Shown piece after piece: positions 8,527 through 18,017 of a stretch of DNA of 64,000 nt. The stretch comes from Oligoflexia bacterium (GTDB lineage Bacteria; Bdellovibrionota; UBA1018). The stretch is from positions 115,759-179,758 of the forward strand of contig CAIZRG010000049.1 of assembly GCA_903935335.1 (NCBI GenBank), written 5' to 3'. The position numbers and the translations under genes are program-made. Positions within the stretch are counted from its first letter, which is position 1; the number at the start of each line of letters is the position of its first letter. The notes beneath the pieces are model-generated. The model made no database searches. It was given only the letters and a program-made list of their open reading frames with translations, and was not told the origin of the DNA.

Positions 8527-9966
8527 ATGAATCCATGGATTGTCTCTAAATTTGGTGGAACTAGCATGGGGGATGCTAGGGCTATGCAAAAAAGTGCTGA
8601 AATTGTTCGAAAACAACCTCATGCCAAACTCGTCGTAGTCAGTGCTACCGCAGGCACAACGAATGAACTCCTCAATCTGTTTCATCTCTTGGAAAAAGGT
8701 CAAGCAATAGAAGCAAAAGAAAAAGCTCTTTCAATCGAAAAACGTCATCACGCAATCACCCTGGAATTGCACTGCACCGATTTAGAAAAAAAGAAAATAC
8801 AAGTCCTTTACTCAGAGCTTTATCAACTTTGCGCTGAGGAAGCTTGGATTCAAAAAACGAATCAAGAACCTAAAAAACTTGCCTTTTTAGATCAACTTCT
8901 AAGCTTAGGAGAAAGACTTTCTTCAGAGCTCTTTACAATTGCCTTAAGTAGGCAGGGTATTGCAGCCCAGTGTTTTGATGTCCGAAAAATTTTGATCACT
9001 GATGATCAATTTGGAAAAGCTCAACCCCTTCTTTTTGAAATTACTCAGAAAAGTAATGACCTCTTTAAAACTTTTCGAGAATCTGACCAAATCTACGTTG
9101 TACAAGGCTTCATCGGAGCAACACCTACAGGGGAAACGACTACTCTAGGTAGAGGGGGCAGTGACTTTACAGCTGCCCTACTTGCGGAAAGTTTTGATGC
9201 TCAGGAACTCCAAATCTGGACAGATGTACCAGGAATTATGACGATGGATCCCCATTGCGTTACTGATGCTCAAGTCATTCCAAAAATGAGTTTTGCTGAA
9301 GCAGCAGAACTTGCAAACTTTGGTGCTAAAGTCATTCATCCCGCCACAATTTGGCCTGCTGTTCGAAAAAAAATTCAGATTTTTGTTGGCTCAACCTTTG
9401 AGCCCGATCGAGGAGGAACTTGGATTTACCCAGAACTTTCACCCACTCCTCTAGAAAACTTAAGACCGATTCGAGCCATTGCTCTCAGAAAAGAACAAAC
9501 CCTAATCACAGTCACAAGCTTAAGAATGCTCAATACACATGGGTTTTTAGCAAAACTCTTTGGAATTCTGGCCAATCATCAAATCAGCATTGATCTTGTG
9601 ACCACCAGTGAAGTCAGCGTTGCAATCACGATCGATCAAAACAGCCTAGGTTCTTTTGGGAAACTTCTAGTTGAAAATCCAAAATTTTTAAAAATGATCG
9701 AAGAACTCAAAAAGTTTTGTGAGGTCTCTATTGAACTTGACCTCACATTGGTCGCATTAGTCGGGGAAGATCTAACACAAATTCCTCACTTAAATGCACG
9801 AACCTTCAGCTCGATTGGACAATCCAGGGTTAGGTTAGTTTGTTATGGAGCCAGTCGACATAGCCTCTGTTTTTTAGTTAAACAAGAGGAAGCTTTACAA
9901 ATTGCCACCCAACTTCATTCTGAATGGATTTCACCTAATCCGCTTTATTCCAGTGAGAGATTATGA
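8527..9966 (+). CDS. lysC: Aspartokinase
   Basis: 479 residues. The kinase domain opens with VSKFGGTSMGD and carries SLGERLSSEL, TLGRGGSDFTA and the WTDVPGI segment. The C-terminal ~150 residues form tandem ACT-type regulatory modules beginning near IRAIALRKEQTLITVTS. It phosphorylates aspartate, the first step toward lysine, threonine and methionine. The length and the TDVPGI/MSFAEAAELANFGAKV block fit the lysine-sensitive monofunctional class. The neighbour lysA overlaps by four bases, which supports a role in the diaminopimelate/lysine branch. Feedback specificity cannot be read from sequence alone. Confidence 0.95.
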   Translation: MNPWIVSKFGGTSMGDARAMQKSAEIVRKQPHAKLVVVSATAGTTNELLNLFHLLEKGQAIEAKEKALSIEKRHHAITLELHCTDLEKKKIQVLYSELYQLCAEEAWIQKTNQEPKKLAFLDQLLSLGERLSSELFTIALSRQGIAAQCFDVRKILITDDQFGKAQPLLFEITQKSNDLFKTFRESDQIYVVQGFIGATPTGETTTLGRGGSDFTAALLAESFDAQELQIWTDVPGIMTMDPHCVTDAQVIPKMSFAEAAELANFGAKVIHPATIWPAVRKKIQIFVGSTFEPDRGGTWIYPELSPTPLENLRPIRAIALRKEQTLITVTSLRMLNTHGFLAKLFGILANHQISIDLVTTSEVSVAITIDQNSLGSFGKLLVENPKFLKMIEELKKFCEVSIELDLTLVALVGEDLTQIPHLNARTFSSIGQSRVRLVCYGASRHSLCFLVKQEEALQIATQLHSEWISPNPLYSSERL

Positions 9967-11252
9967 GCCAAATTTTTGATTTTTATGATTATAAAAATAA
10001 AGTTTTTTCATGTAATGGTGTCAACTTAGAAACCATAGCCAAAGAAGTAGGCACTCCCGCTTATATTTATTCTGCTGAAGCTTTAGTTTCAAATTTCAAT
10101 AAACTCCAAAAAGGACTCAAGGGACTGAACTCTTTGATTTGCTTTGCCATGAAATCAAACTCCAATTTATCCGTCCTTCGGCTTTTAGCTGAAGCTGGGG
10201 CTGGTACTGATATTGTTTCAGGAGGCGAGCTTTTCCGATCTCACCAAGCAGGGGTTTCAGCTGAAAAAATTGTTTTTTCTGGAGTAGGAAAAACTAAAGA
10301 AGAAATGAAGAATGGACTCACATTCCAAGGCAAGGGAATTCACTCCTTTAACGTTGAATCTATTGCAGAACTATTTGCTCTTAATCAAGTTGCCAAAGAA
10401 CTTCATTTAAAAGCAACTGTCGCTCTTCGATTTAATCCAGACGTAGACCCAAAAACTCACCCTTACATCTCTACAGGAATTAAGAAAAATAAATTTGGGA
10501 TGGATCGTGCTGAAATTTTTAATTGTCTAAGTCACTTAAAACAACTGGATCATATCCGATTAGAAGGAATCAGTATTCATATTGGTAGCCAACTTCTTTC
10601 ACTTTCTCCTCTCAAAGATGCCTTTGAACGACTTGCTCATCTCATCGAAGAAATTCAACACCCCATCCAGTTCGTTGACCTAGGCGGAGGAATAGGCATT
10701 TCTTATCAATTAGAACAACCCCCCAAGATCGAGGATTACTGTCAACTCATTCACGAGGTGTTTGGGGAAAAATCAAAGTTTAACTCAAAGCTAAAAATTA
10801 TTTTGGAACCTGGGCGACAGATCTCAGGAAACGCAGGGGTCTTACTCACTCAGATTCTTTTTAGAAAACAGCGCCGTTCCCAAGATTTTTTGATCATCGA
10901 CGCAGCTATGAATGACTTAATCCGACCTGCCCTTTACGGAAGTTATCATGAAATTGTCCCAATCCAAGCAGTTCACTTAGAAGGCAAAATGAAGAAAACC
11001 ATGGTTGTTGGTCCAGTTTGTGAAAGTTCTGATTTTATAGGCAAAAGCAGAAAACTTTCTCAAAATTTAAAGTCAGGTGATTTTCTTGCAATTCTTTCTG
11101 CAGGTGCTTATGGATTTACCATGTCTGGACAATACAATAGCCGACCCCGCCCTCCTGAAGTCCTCATTCAAAACGGAAATTTTCGTATTGTTAGGAAACG
11201 AGAAAGTTTTGAAGACCTCATCCAAGGAGAACTCAGCAGCTTAAGACACTAA
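9963..11252 (+). CDS. lysA: Diaminopimelate decarboxylase
   Basis: 429 residues of the fold III PLP decarboxylase family. The PLP-binding Lys is K64 in CFAMKSNSN; other family blocks are SGGELFRS, HIGSQL, DLGGGIGI, EPGR and the active-site cysteine region GPVCESSDF. It makes L-lysine from meso-diaminopimelate in the last step of the pathway. The start overlaps the aspartokinase stop (ATGA), which indicates translational coupling. The 3' end overlaps the convergent DksA-like gene by four bases. Confidence 0.97.
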   Translation: MSQIFDFYDYKNKVFSCNGVNLETIAKEVGTPAYIYSAEALVSNFNKLQKGLKGLNSLICFAMKSNSNLSVLRLLAEAGAGTDIVSGGELFRSHQAGVSAEKIVFSGVGKTKEEMKNGLTFQGKGIHSFNVESIAELFALNQVAKELHLKATVALRFNPDVDPKTHPYISTGIKKNKFGMDRAEIFNCLSHLKQLDHIRLEGISIHIGSQLLSLSPLKDAFERLAHLIEEIQHPIQFVDLGGGIGISYQLEQPPKIEDYCQLIHEVFGEKSKFNSKLKIILEPGRQISGNAGVLLTQILFRKQRRSQDFLIIDAAMNDLIRPALYGSYHEIVPIQAVHLEGKMKKTMVVGPVCESSDFIGKSRKLSQNLKSGDFLAILSAGAYGFTMSGQYNSRPRPPEVLIQNGNFRIVRKRESFEDLIQGELSSLRH

Positions 11253-11602
11253 CTCACTGCCATGAACCGTGATTGGCGCTCTTGCTCTTCTTGGCATTGG
11301 ATACAAAAGACTGTGGTAGGCTGAATCTCTAAACGCCTCAAATCAATTTCATTTTCACATTCTTCACAAATCCCAAAAGTTCCTGCCCGAATTCTACCCA
11401 AAGCCGCTTTGGCACTTAAAATCGATACAGCTTTTCGCTTTTGCATAGTATCACTCAATAATTGTTCTTGAATGAGAGAGGCTCGATCTAAGTCATCTTG
11501 AACTTCACTCGGATCAGAGCCCTCTTGAGGAGGAAGCTGCTCAGAAGGCTGAAGTTGATATTCAAAAAGAGTTTTAAATCGTTTCAGTTGTATAGTGTTC
11601 AT
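11249..11602 (-). CDS. DksA/TraR-type C4 zinc-finger protein
   Basis: 117 residues: a helical N-terminal region (~1-70) followed by a zinc finger with Cys at 79, 82, 100 and 103 (CEEC...CIQC), the DksA/TraR signature. Such proteins bind the RNA polymerase secondary channel. The protein is shorter than DksA (~150) and lacks an obvious acidic DxxDxA tip in the coiled coil, so it may be a DksA-like paralogue rather than the main ppGpp partner. A GAGGA ribosome-binding site lies five bases before the ATG. Confidence 0.85.
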   Translation of the reverse strand: MNTIQLKRFKTLFEYQLQPSEQLPPQEGSDPSEVQDDLDRASLIQEQLLSDTMQKRKAVSILSAKAALGRIRAGTFGICEECENEIDLRRLEIQPTTVFCIQCQEEQERQSRFMAVS

Positions 11603-11688
11603 GGTTTCCTCATTTGAATTTTGGACAATTGTTCTTTCACATTAACCATTGAGAGTCAATAGCTAGGTTGAAAAAATCGTCTCTTCTT

Positions 11689-12177
11689 TCAAGCCGTAAC
11701 GAGGGCTTGCAGAGACAAACAAAATCCTCCAAAAGCAAGAACCATTCCAAAAAACCAAAAATATTTTTTTCGAGTCAAAAGAGCCACAGCCACGACTCCA
11801 ATCGCAATCTGGAAAAAAGTCACGCTCCGAGAATACAAACCAGCAATTTCTAAAAAATGTAAAATGGCCTGCTCTTTCTCTTTTGTTTGAATGGCAATCA
11901 TTTCTTGCTCCTGCCTGTACTCCTTAATTTTTACATGGTCCTCAGTTAATGGCTCTTTTTTTAATGCAGCCATCAGCTCAAGCTTCGTTTCTCTGAGGTT
12001 TGCCTTAATACCCTTAGCCTGAAAATGATTCCATTGATTACTCGACCGAATCAACTCTCGAGTTGCACTATTTCCATAGTAAACCGAACCTAATCCACTG
12101 AGACCCGCAAGGACTGCAAGAACTGCGGAGGACATCCCTGCAAGAGATATCCAATTTTCTTTTGATAAATTGTTCAT
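11689..12177 (-). CDS. Membrane protein, DUF4337 type
   Basis: From ATG 12177 the protein has 162 residues: a cytoplasmic start, a first membrane helix (WISLAGMSSAVLAVLAGLSG), a soluble helical segment containing SNQWNHFQAKGIK, and two closing membrane helices (TFFQIAIGVVAVALL and FGMVLAFGGFCLSLQ). This order, and the QW-xx-FQAK motif, match what I know of DUF4337 proteins, whose function is unknown. The frame is open to a TTG at 12264, but the extra residues are not membrane- or family-like, so I prefer the shorter form. Convergent with the DksA-like gene's promoter side; no operon partner. Confidence 0.75.
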   Translation of the reverse strand: MNNLSKENWISLAGMSSAVLAVLAGLSGLGSVYYGNSATRELIRSSNQWNHFQAKGIKANLRETKLELMAALKKEPLTEDHVKIKEYRQEQEMIAIQTKEKEQAILHFLEIAGLYSRSVTFFQIAIGVVAVALLTRKKYFWFFGMVLAFGGFCLSLQALVTA

Positions 12178-12286
12178 CCTGATTAAAATTCTAACATAAG
12201 TTTTAAACTCTGACTCTAGCGCTCTAAAAAGGCGCTGAGAACAAAGTAGCAAAAACAGATTCAACCTGATAAAAGCAAAACTCTTT

Positions 12287-12363
<77 letters not shown>

Positions 12364-12452
12364 ATCTTGAAAATTGAACTCTCAATATTTTTCATTGACA
12401 TTTGCAATAACCCCATGCAATAGTAGTGCAAAAATTAGATTCAAGCATCCAT

Positions 12453-12539
12453 TCGTGAAAGCAACAAAAGTTGCTTTAGGAATTCCTTAATCTTTACGGA
12501 GGAAAAAGCTTCACGACTTGCACCATGTCTTGAAAAGAC
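12453..12539 (+). promoter_or_regulatory. Structured 5' leader upstream of the PAS kinase operon
   Basis: The spacer between tRNA-Arg and the first kinase can fold. Outer arms TCGTGAA (12453-12459) and TTCACGA (12510-12516) enclose a hairpin AGCAAC-AAAA-GTTGCT (12460-12475) and a weaker TTCCTT/GGAGGAA pairing. A further small hairpin, GTCT...AGAC, sits at 12527-12539. The strong purine tract GGAGGA at 12498-12503 is ~46 bases from the kinase start, too far to serve it directly. I do not recognise a known riboswitch class. It could be a processing, attenuation or regulatory element. Confidence 0.4.
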
Positions 12540-12549
12540 GAATCTGATC

Positions 12550-15117
12550 ATGTTATTTCAATTCATTTCCCTCTTTCATTTTTCCCCCTCTCCTTTTTTT
12601 TCTTCTATGAGAAGTTTTCTTCAGTTTGGGGTAGCTGTAAGTTTTATTGGTTTTGCAATAGGAGTCCTCAAAAATCGATCAAAAATATCTAAGCTCACTG
12701 ACTCCTACAATGATTTAAAAAAAAATCATCTCGACTTGATTCAAAAGATGTCTTCTGAAGACTGTTCACTAGAAAATCTGAATTTAAATTTTTGTAAGGA
12801 AATAACCGACTGTTTGTCGAATAAAAAAGATCTACAAAGTGCTTATGATAGCCTAAAAACCATCTTAAATTATTCCCCCGATTTAATTTTGATTAAAGAC
12901 TCTCATTTAAGACTTATCTATGCTAACCCAAGCGCTTTAAAAATTAAAAATCAATCCCTTGAAGAGGTTATTGGAAAAACGGCAATTGACTTATTTGGAG
13001 ATGAGGGGAAAGTATTCTTCGAAAAAGACTTGGGAGTTATTAAAAGTAAAAAACCTCAGCACATAGAAGAAGAAATCACTGTCCAAGGATACGGTAAAAA
13101 AACCTTCCTGTCTAATAAGTTTCCCCTCAAAGATCTTGAAGGCAAAATCATAGGTCTAGTTTGTATTGCAAAAGACATTACAGAAAGAAAAAAGTTAGAA
13201 AAAGAATTAAAGAGGAGTGAGGAAAAATACAGAAAATTATTTGAACTCTTACCTATCGATGTGCAAGTTTGGGATGTCTTTTATAACGAAAAAAAAGAAG
13301 TCCAATCCTCGACCCTGTCTGAAGCTAACCCCAAAGCCCTTAAAACCTGGGGTAAAACCCTGAAGGAAGTTCAAGGGAAAACTCTCAATGAAATTTTTTC
13401 AGATCATTCCATGACTGACTATTACCGCTCCACAATTGAACTCATGATGAAAAAAAACAATGTGAATGAAATTGAAGGCTATTTTGAGCCTTTGGATCTC
13501 TACCACCGTTCCATAAGTATCCCCTTCGGGGAAAAATTCATCAACACTATTATAGATATCACGCAACTGAAGAAAGCAACCCTCCTTGCTCAACAGCAAA
13601 ATTTGCAACTCTCTGCTATTTTTCAATCAGTAAGTCACGGAATTATTGTCTTTGATATGAAGGGTAACTTGATTCTTCAGAATCAGTCGTTAGAAAAAAT
13701 CCTCTACCACAGGAGAGACGATTTATTGAGTCAGAGCCTTCATGAACTTTCAGAAATTTTTTTGGTCCAAACAAGCAATGGTGCAAAGATCAGTCCTGAA
13801 GATTGGCCTGTTTCTAAGGTTTTAAAAGGTCAATCAATAAAAAACTCTACTATAAAAGCTATTCATAAAAAAACTGGGAAAGAACTCCACTTGAATCTCA
13901 GTGGAGAGCCAATTTTTGGACCTGATAAAAAACAAACTCATGCTTTAATGATTGTAGTAGATATCACTCAGGAAATAAATCAGAAAAAACGCCTCCGTGA
14001 AAGCGGAGCGCTCTTTAGTGCACTTGTAAACAATATCCCGCAACATGCGTGGATGTGCAACTCTCATAGTATAACTATTTGGTATAATGAAAAATTTTTT
14101 AGTTACACCCAAGTCCCACTAGAAAAGCTTCAGACTCAAGGCTGGGCCATTTTATTACACCCAAATTATTGTGAGTCTGCTTTAAAAAAATGGCTGAGGC
14201 ACTTCAATCAGGGCCTTCCTTGGGAAGATACACTCCCTCTTCGGGCTCATGACGGAACTTACCGTTGGTTCCTTTGTCGAGCTCATCCTATCATGGATTT
14301 AACTGGAAATATCACTCAATGGTTTGGAACGAATACTGATGTTACCGATCAACTCCTTTTGCAAGAAAAATTGGAAAAAGCAATTCAAGCACGTGCCGAA
14401 TTTTTATCCATTGCTAGCCATGAATTAAAGACCCCTTTGACCTCTCTTAAAATTCAAAACCAGCTTCTTTTTTCAGATCTGAAGGCTAAACCTAACTCAA
14501 CCTACTCCCATCAACAGGTCCTCAGCATTGCTATTCGAACAGAAAAACAAATCAACAGGCTCCAAGGCCTCGTTGATGACATGCTTGACATTGCTCGAAT
14601 CCGATCTGGAAACTTGCCCCTTAAAAAACAACCCATGTCACTCTCTGATTTAGTCTATGAAATTTCTGAAAGAATGAACCCTCAGTTTATTCAAGCAGGA
14701 GCCCCTATCCCTAAACTTCACCTCTGCCTATCAGCCTGGGGCAACTGGGATAAGTTGAGATTGGATCAAGTGATCAGCAATCTTCTGATCAATGCCATTC
14801 GGTATGGCAATAAAAAACCTGTTCGCATTGAGTTGAAAAGTGATGAAAAAACATGTCACCTCATTGTTGAAGATCATGGAATTGGAATTCCTGAAGAAAA
14901 ACAAAACAGTATCTTCAATCCATTCGAACGAACCATTGATGCAGATAGTGTGAGTGGGTTAGGACTAGGGTTATTTATCACTCAGGCAATTGTCCTGGCT
15001 CACCAAGGCAGAATCAGTGTGAAAAGCACACCAGGAACAGGCTCCACTTTCACCATTGAACTGCCTCAGCATGTCCCACTTTTTGATCCGACGGAGAGAC
15101 CTGACCATGTCTTTTAA
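12550..15117 (+). CDS. Multi-PAS sensor histidine kinase (first of a tandem pair)
   Basis: 855 residues. One N-terminal hydrophobic segment (~22-40, FLQFGVAVSFIGFAIGVL) is followed by a coiled region, PAS/PAC modules around 90-210, 220-345, 350-475 and 480-610, a HisKA domain with phospho-His H624 in ASHELKTPLT, and an HATPase_c domain (NLLINAIRYGN, VEDHGIGIPEE, GLGLGLF). It is a membrane-anchored or membrane-proximal two-component kinase with unknown ligands. The ATG at 12550 has no clear ribosome-binding site; Met20 is an alternative start. It overlaps the next kinase by 11 bases, and its last ~890 bases are nearly identical to that neighbour. Confidence 0.92.
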   Translation: MLFQFISLFHFSPSPFFSSMRSFLQFGVAVSFIGFAIGVLKNRSKISKLTDSYNDLKKNHLDLIQKMSSEDCSLENLNLNFCKEITDCLSNKKDLQSAYDSLKTILNYSPDLILIKDSHLRLIYANPSALKIKNQSLEEVIGKTAIDLFGDEGKVFFEKDLGVIKSKKPQHIEEEITVQGYGKKTFLSNKFPLKDLEGKIIGLVCIAKDITERKKLEKELKRSEEKYRKLFELLPIDVQVWDVFYNEKKEVQSSTLSEANPKALKTWGKTLKEVQGKTLNEIFSDHSMTDYYRSTIELMMKKNNVNEIEGYFEPLDLYHRSISIPFGEKFINTIIDITQLKKATLLAQQQNLQLSAIFQSVSHGIIVFDMKGNLILQNQSLEKILYHRRDDLLSQSLHELSEIFLVQTSNGAKISPEDWPVSKVLKGQSIKNSTIKAIHKKTGKELHLNLSGEPIFGPDKKQTHALMIVVDITQEINQKKRLRESGALFSALVNNIPQHAWMCNSHSITIWYNEKFFSYTQVPLEKLQTQGWAILLHPNYCESALKKWLRHFNQGLPWEDTLPLRAHDGTYRWFLCRAHPIMDLTGNITQWFGTNTDVTDQLLLQEKLEKAIQARAEFLSIASHELKTPLTSLKIQNQLLFSDLKAKPNSTYSHQQVLSIAIRTEKQINRLQGLVDDMLDIARIRSGNLPLKKQPMSLSDLVYEISERMNPQFIQAGAPIPKLHLCLSAWGNWDKLRLDQVISNLLINAIRYGNKKPVRIELKSDEKTCHLIVEDHGIGIPEEKQNSIFNPFERTIDADSVSGLGLGLFITQAIVLAHQGRISVKSTPGTGSTFTIELPQHVPLFDPTERPDHVF

Positions 15118-17647
15118 ATTAGACCTTAACTCTCCGGAATTATTAAATATTATTAAAAATATATTTTTATTATTATGGATTTTTTTAATTTTCAATTATT
15201 TTAGAGCTCAATTTAATGTTTTTAGAATAAAAAAATCAATTAAATTTTTAAAAAAAGAAAACCTCATATTAATCGATAAAATAAACCAGAAATTTGATGA
15301 GTTAAAAAAACTAAATAAAGAAATTAATAAAAACTACCACCTGGTTGACGTAATATTAAATAAACATTCTGACTTGATCTGGATTCTTAACTCTGAGCTT
15401 CAAATCATTTATATGAACCCTTCTGCCTTAAATGCACTTAATCTTCCTCTGAGTGAGGTCACTGGGAAAACTTCAGGCCAAATTTTTATCAGCCCTTCAG
15501 ATGTGGAAATGATCTTAGAAAAGAATTTAAGAATTCTAAAAAATGGTCAACCTGAAATCACTGAAGAAGAAGTGTCGTTCTCAGAAAATAAAAAAACTTT
15601 CTATCTTACAACTAGGACTCCTTATAAAAATCATGAAGGTCATATAGCTGGGATCGTTTGCATTTCAAAGGACATTACAGAAAGAAAAAAATCAGAAAAC
15701 CTTTTGAAGGAGTCTCAGCAAAAATACCAGAAATTATTTGAAAATCTCCCTGTTGAAATAAGCCTTTGGGAAATTGAATACGAAAAAGGAACGAATGAGA
15801 TTCATACCTGGAAACTACTCGAAGCTAACCCATACTGCTTAAAAAACTGGGATAAAAAGGAAAGCGATATTTACGGAAAAGATTTTGATTCTATTTTTGG
15901 AGCTGGATCTACTCAAAAATACTTCGAATTCGTAAATTCAACCATGGGAAAATCAACTGCCCAACAATGTGAAATATACTTTGAACCCTTAGGAAAATAC
16001 TACTACAGCACTAGCATTGCTTTAGGCCATCAATTTATCCTAGTCTCAGTAGATATTACAGAACTGAAACAAACGGTCCTGATCACTAAAAAACAAAATA
16101 CTCAACTTAAAGCTATTTTTCAAGCTGTTCCTGATGGAATCGCTGTTTTTGACATGAAAGGGAAATTGTTTCTTAAAAATAAATCGCTCACAAAAGTAAC
16201 AAACTGTTTTGAACATGAAATATTAAATAAAAGCATTCAAGAAATTGGAAAAATTTTCAAATTTAAAAACCCAGATCAATCAACCATCTCCCCTCAAGAT
16301 TCACCGGCTTGTAGAGTCATGAGAGGCCAAACTCTAGTGAATGAACTCCATATAGGAATTCAAATACCAACGAATAAGGAGATTTACCTGAATATCAATG
16401 GTTGCCCTGTGCTGGATTCAAATGGAAAACAAATTTTTTCTTTAATTATTATGATTGACGTCAGCAAAAAAATTCATGAGAAAAAAGCCATTGCAGAAAA
16501 TGAATCCCACTTTCGGAAAATTGCAAACAACATCCCGCAACATGCCTGGATATACGACTCTCAAGATATTCTTATTTGGAATAATAATAAATTTTATAAA
16601 TACACTCAACTTACATTCGAAGACCTTGAAATTCAAAGCTGGATCATGTTATTACCTCCAGATTATCGTGAGTCTGCTTTAAAAAAATGGCTGACGCACT
16701 TGAATAACGGCTTTCCTTGGGAAGATACACTCCCTCTTCGGGCTCATGACGGAGCTTACCGTTGGTTCCTCTGTCGAGCTGATCCTATCAGGGATTTAAC
16801 TGGAAATATCACTCAATGGTTTGGAACGAATACCGATGTTACCGATCAACTCCTTTTGCAAGAAAAATTGGAAAAAACAATTCAAGCACGTGACGAATTT
16901 TTATCTATTGTTAGCCATGAGTTAAAGACCCCTTTGACCTCTCTTAAAATTGAAAACCAGCTCCTTTTTGCAGATCTGAAGGCTAAACCTACTGAATCTT
17001 ACTCTTATGAAAGTGTCCTCAAAATCGCTATTCGAACAGAAAAACAAATCAACAGGATCGAACGCCTCGTTAATGACATGCTTGACATGACTCAAATCCG
17101 ATCTGGAAATTTCACCCTTAAAAAACAACCCATGTCACTCTCTGATTTAGTCTACGAAATTATTGAAAGAAAGAAACCTGAGTTTATTCAAGCAGGGGCT
17201 CCTATCCCTGAGCTTCACCTCTGCCTATCAGCCTGGGGCAACTGGGATAAGTTGAGATTGGACCAAGTGATCAGCAATCTTCTGATCAATACCATCCGGT
17301 ATGGCAATAAAAAACCTGTTCGTATTGAGTTGAAAAGTGATGGAAAAATATGTCAACTCATTGTTGAAGATCATGGAATTGGAATTCCTGAAGAAAAACA
17401 AAACAGTATCTTCAATCCATTCGAACGAGCCATTGATGGAGATAGTGTGAGTGGGTTAGGACTAGGATTGTTTATCACTCAACAAATTGTCGTGGCTCAT
17501 GAAGGAAAAATCAAGATGGAAAGCACGCTAGGACAAGGCTCCACTTTCACTGTTGAACTGCCTCAATACCCACACAGCTCCCCTCAACTCACTCAAATAA
17601 AGGAGTCCACCCATGCAAATGAAATCAGTTTTAGTAGTAGAAGATGA
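15107..17647 (+). CDS. Multi-PAS sensor histidine kinase (second of a tandem pair)
   Basis: I use ATG 15107 (846 residues), which has GGAGAG eight bases upstream; an open frame before it is only the overlap with the previous gene. The layout matches the upstream kinase: an N-terminal hydrophobic helix (IFLLLWIFLIFNYF), four PAS/PAC modules, HisKA with H604 in VSHELKTPLT, and HATPase_c (VEDHGIGIPEE, GLGLGLF). The N-terminal two thirds differ clearly from the paralogue, while the C-terminal ~300 residues are almost the same. So input may have diverged while output stayed shared, presumably toward the response regulator encoded directly downstream. Confidence 0.93.
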   Translation: MSFKLDLNSPELLNIIKNIFLLLWIFLIFNYFRAQFNVFRIKKSIKFLKKENLILIDKINQKFDELKKLNKEINKNYHLVDVILNKHSDLIWILNSELQIIYMNPSALNALNLPLSEVTGKTSGQIFISPSDVEMILEKNLRILKNGQPEITEEEVSFSENKKTFYLTTRTPYKNHEGHIAGIVCISKDITERKKSENLLKESQQKYQKLFENLPVEISLWEIEYEKGTNEIHTWKLLEANPYCLKNWDKKESDIYGKDFDSIFGAGSTQKYFEFVNSTMGKSTAQQCEIYFEPLGKYYYSTSIALGHQFILVSVDITELKQTVLITKKQNTQLKAIFQAVPDGIAVFDMKGKLFLKNKSLTKVTNCFEHEILNKSIQEIGKIFKFKNPDQSTISPQDSPACRVMRGQTLVNELHIGIQIPTNKEIYLNINGCPVLDSNGKQIFSLIIMIDVSKKIHEKKAIAENESHFRKIANNIPQHAWIYDSQDILIWNNNKFYKYTQLTFEDLEIQSWIMLLPPDYRESALKKWLTHLNNGFPWEDTLPLRAHDGAYRWFLCRADPIRDLTGNITQWFGTNTDVTDQLLLQEKLEKTIQARDEFLSIVSHELKTPLTSLKIENQLLFADLKAKPTESYSYESVLKIAIRTEKQINRIERLVNDMLDMTQIRSGNFTLKKQPMSLSDLVYEIIERKKPEFIQAGAPIPELHLCLSAWGNWDKLRLDQVISNLLINTIRYGNKKPVRIELKSDGKICQLIVEDHGIGIPEEKQNSIFNPFERAIDGDSVSGLGLGLFITQQIVVAHEGKIKMESTLGQGSTFTVELPQYPHSSPQLTQIKESTHANEISFSSRR

Positions 17648-18017
17648 TCAAGATATTCTTGAAAATGTAGTCATCGCGTTAAACATAGCAGGCTATCCTA
17701 CTCATGCAGCAGAAAACGGAAAACTTGCTTTAAGATTTTTATACCAAGTTCCTGAACAAGACCTGCCAGGCTGCATTCTTTTAGATCTCATGATGCCTGA
17801 GATGAATGGATTTGAATTCATTGAGCATCTTCAAATGGAAAAAATTTTTAAAATTAAAAAAATTCCTATTATTATCATGTCAGCCAAGGATAATTTAAGT
17901 TACTTCATTAAGGAAAAACCAGAATATGACGTCCTGAAAAAACCATTCGAACTGGAACAACTTTACAGTGTCGTTAAAAAATATTGTTTGATCCCAGAAA
18001 AAATTCAACATGCTTAG
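17613..18017 (+). CDS. Single-domain response regulator
   Basis: 134 residues, a receiver only: acidic pair in VVEDDQ, phospho-Asp in LLDLMMPEM, Ser switch residue in IMSAKD, Lys in LKKPFE. A GGAG ribosome-binding site lies seven bases before the ATG, inside the end of the second kinase gene (35-base overlap). It is therefore the probable partner of one or both kinases. With no output domain it should act by protein contact or in a phosphorelay. The 3' end overlaps the convergent methyltransferase gene by four bases. Confidence 0.92.
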   Translation: MQMKSVLVVEDDQDILENVVIALNIAGYPTHAAENGKLALRFLYQVPEQDLPGCILLDLMMPEMNGFEFIEHLQMEKIFKIKKIPIIIMSAKDNLSYFIKEKPEYDVLKKPFELEQLYSVVKKYCLIPEKIQHA

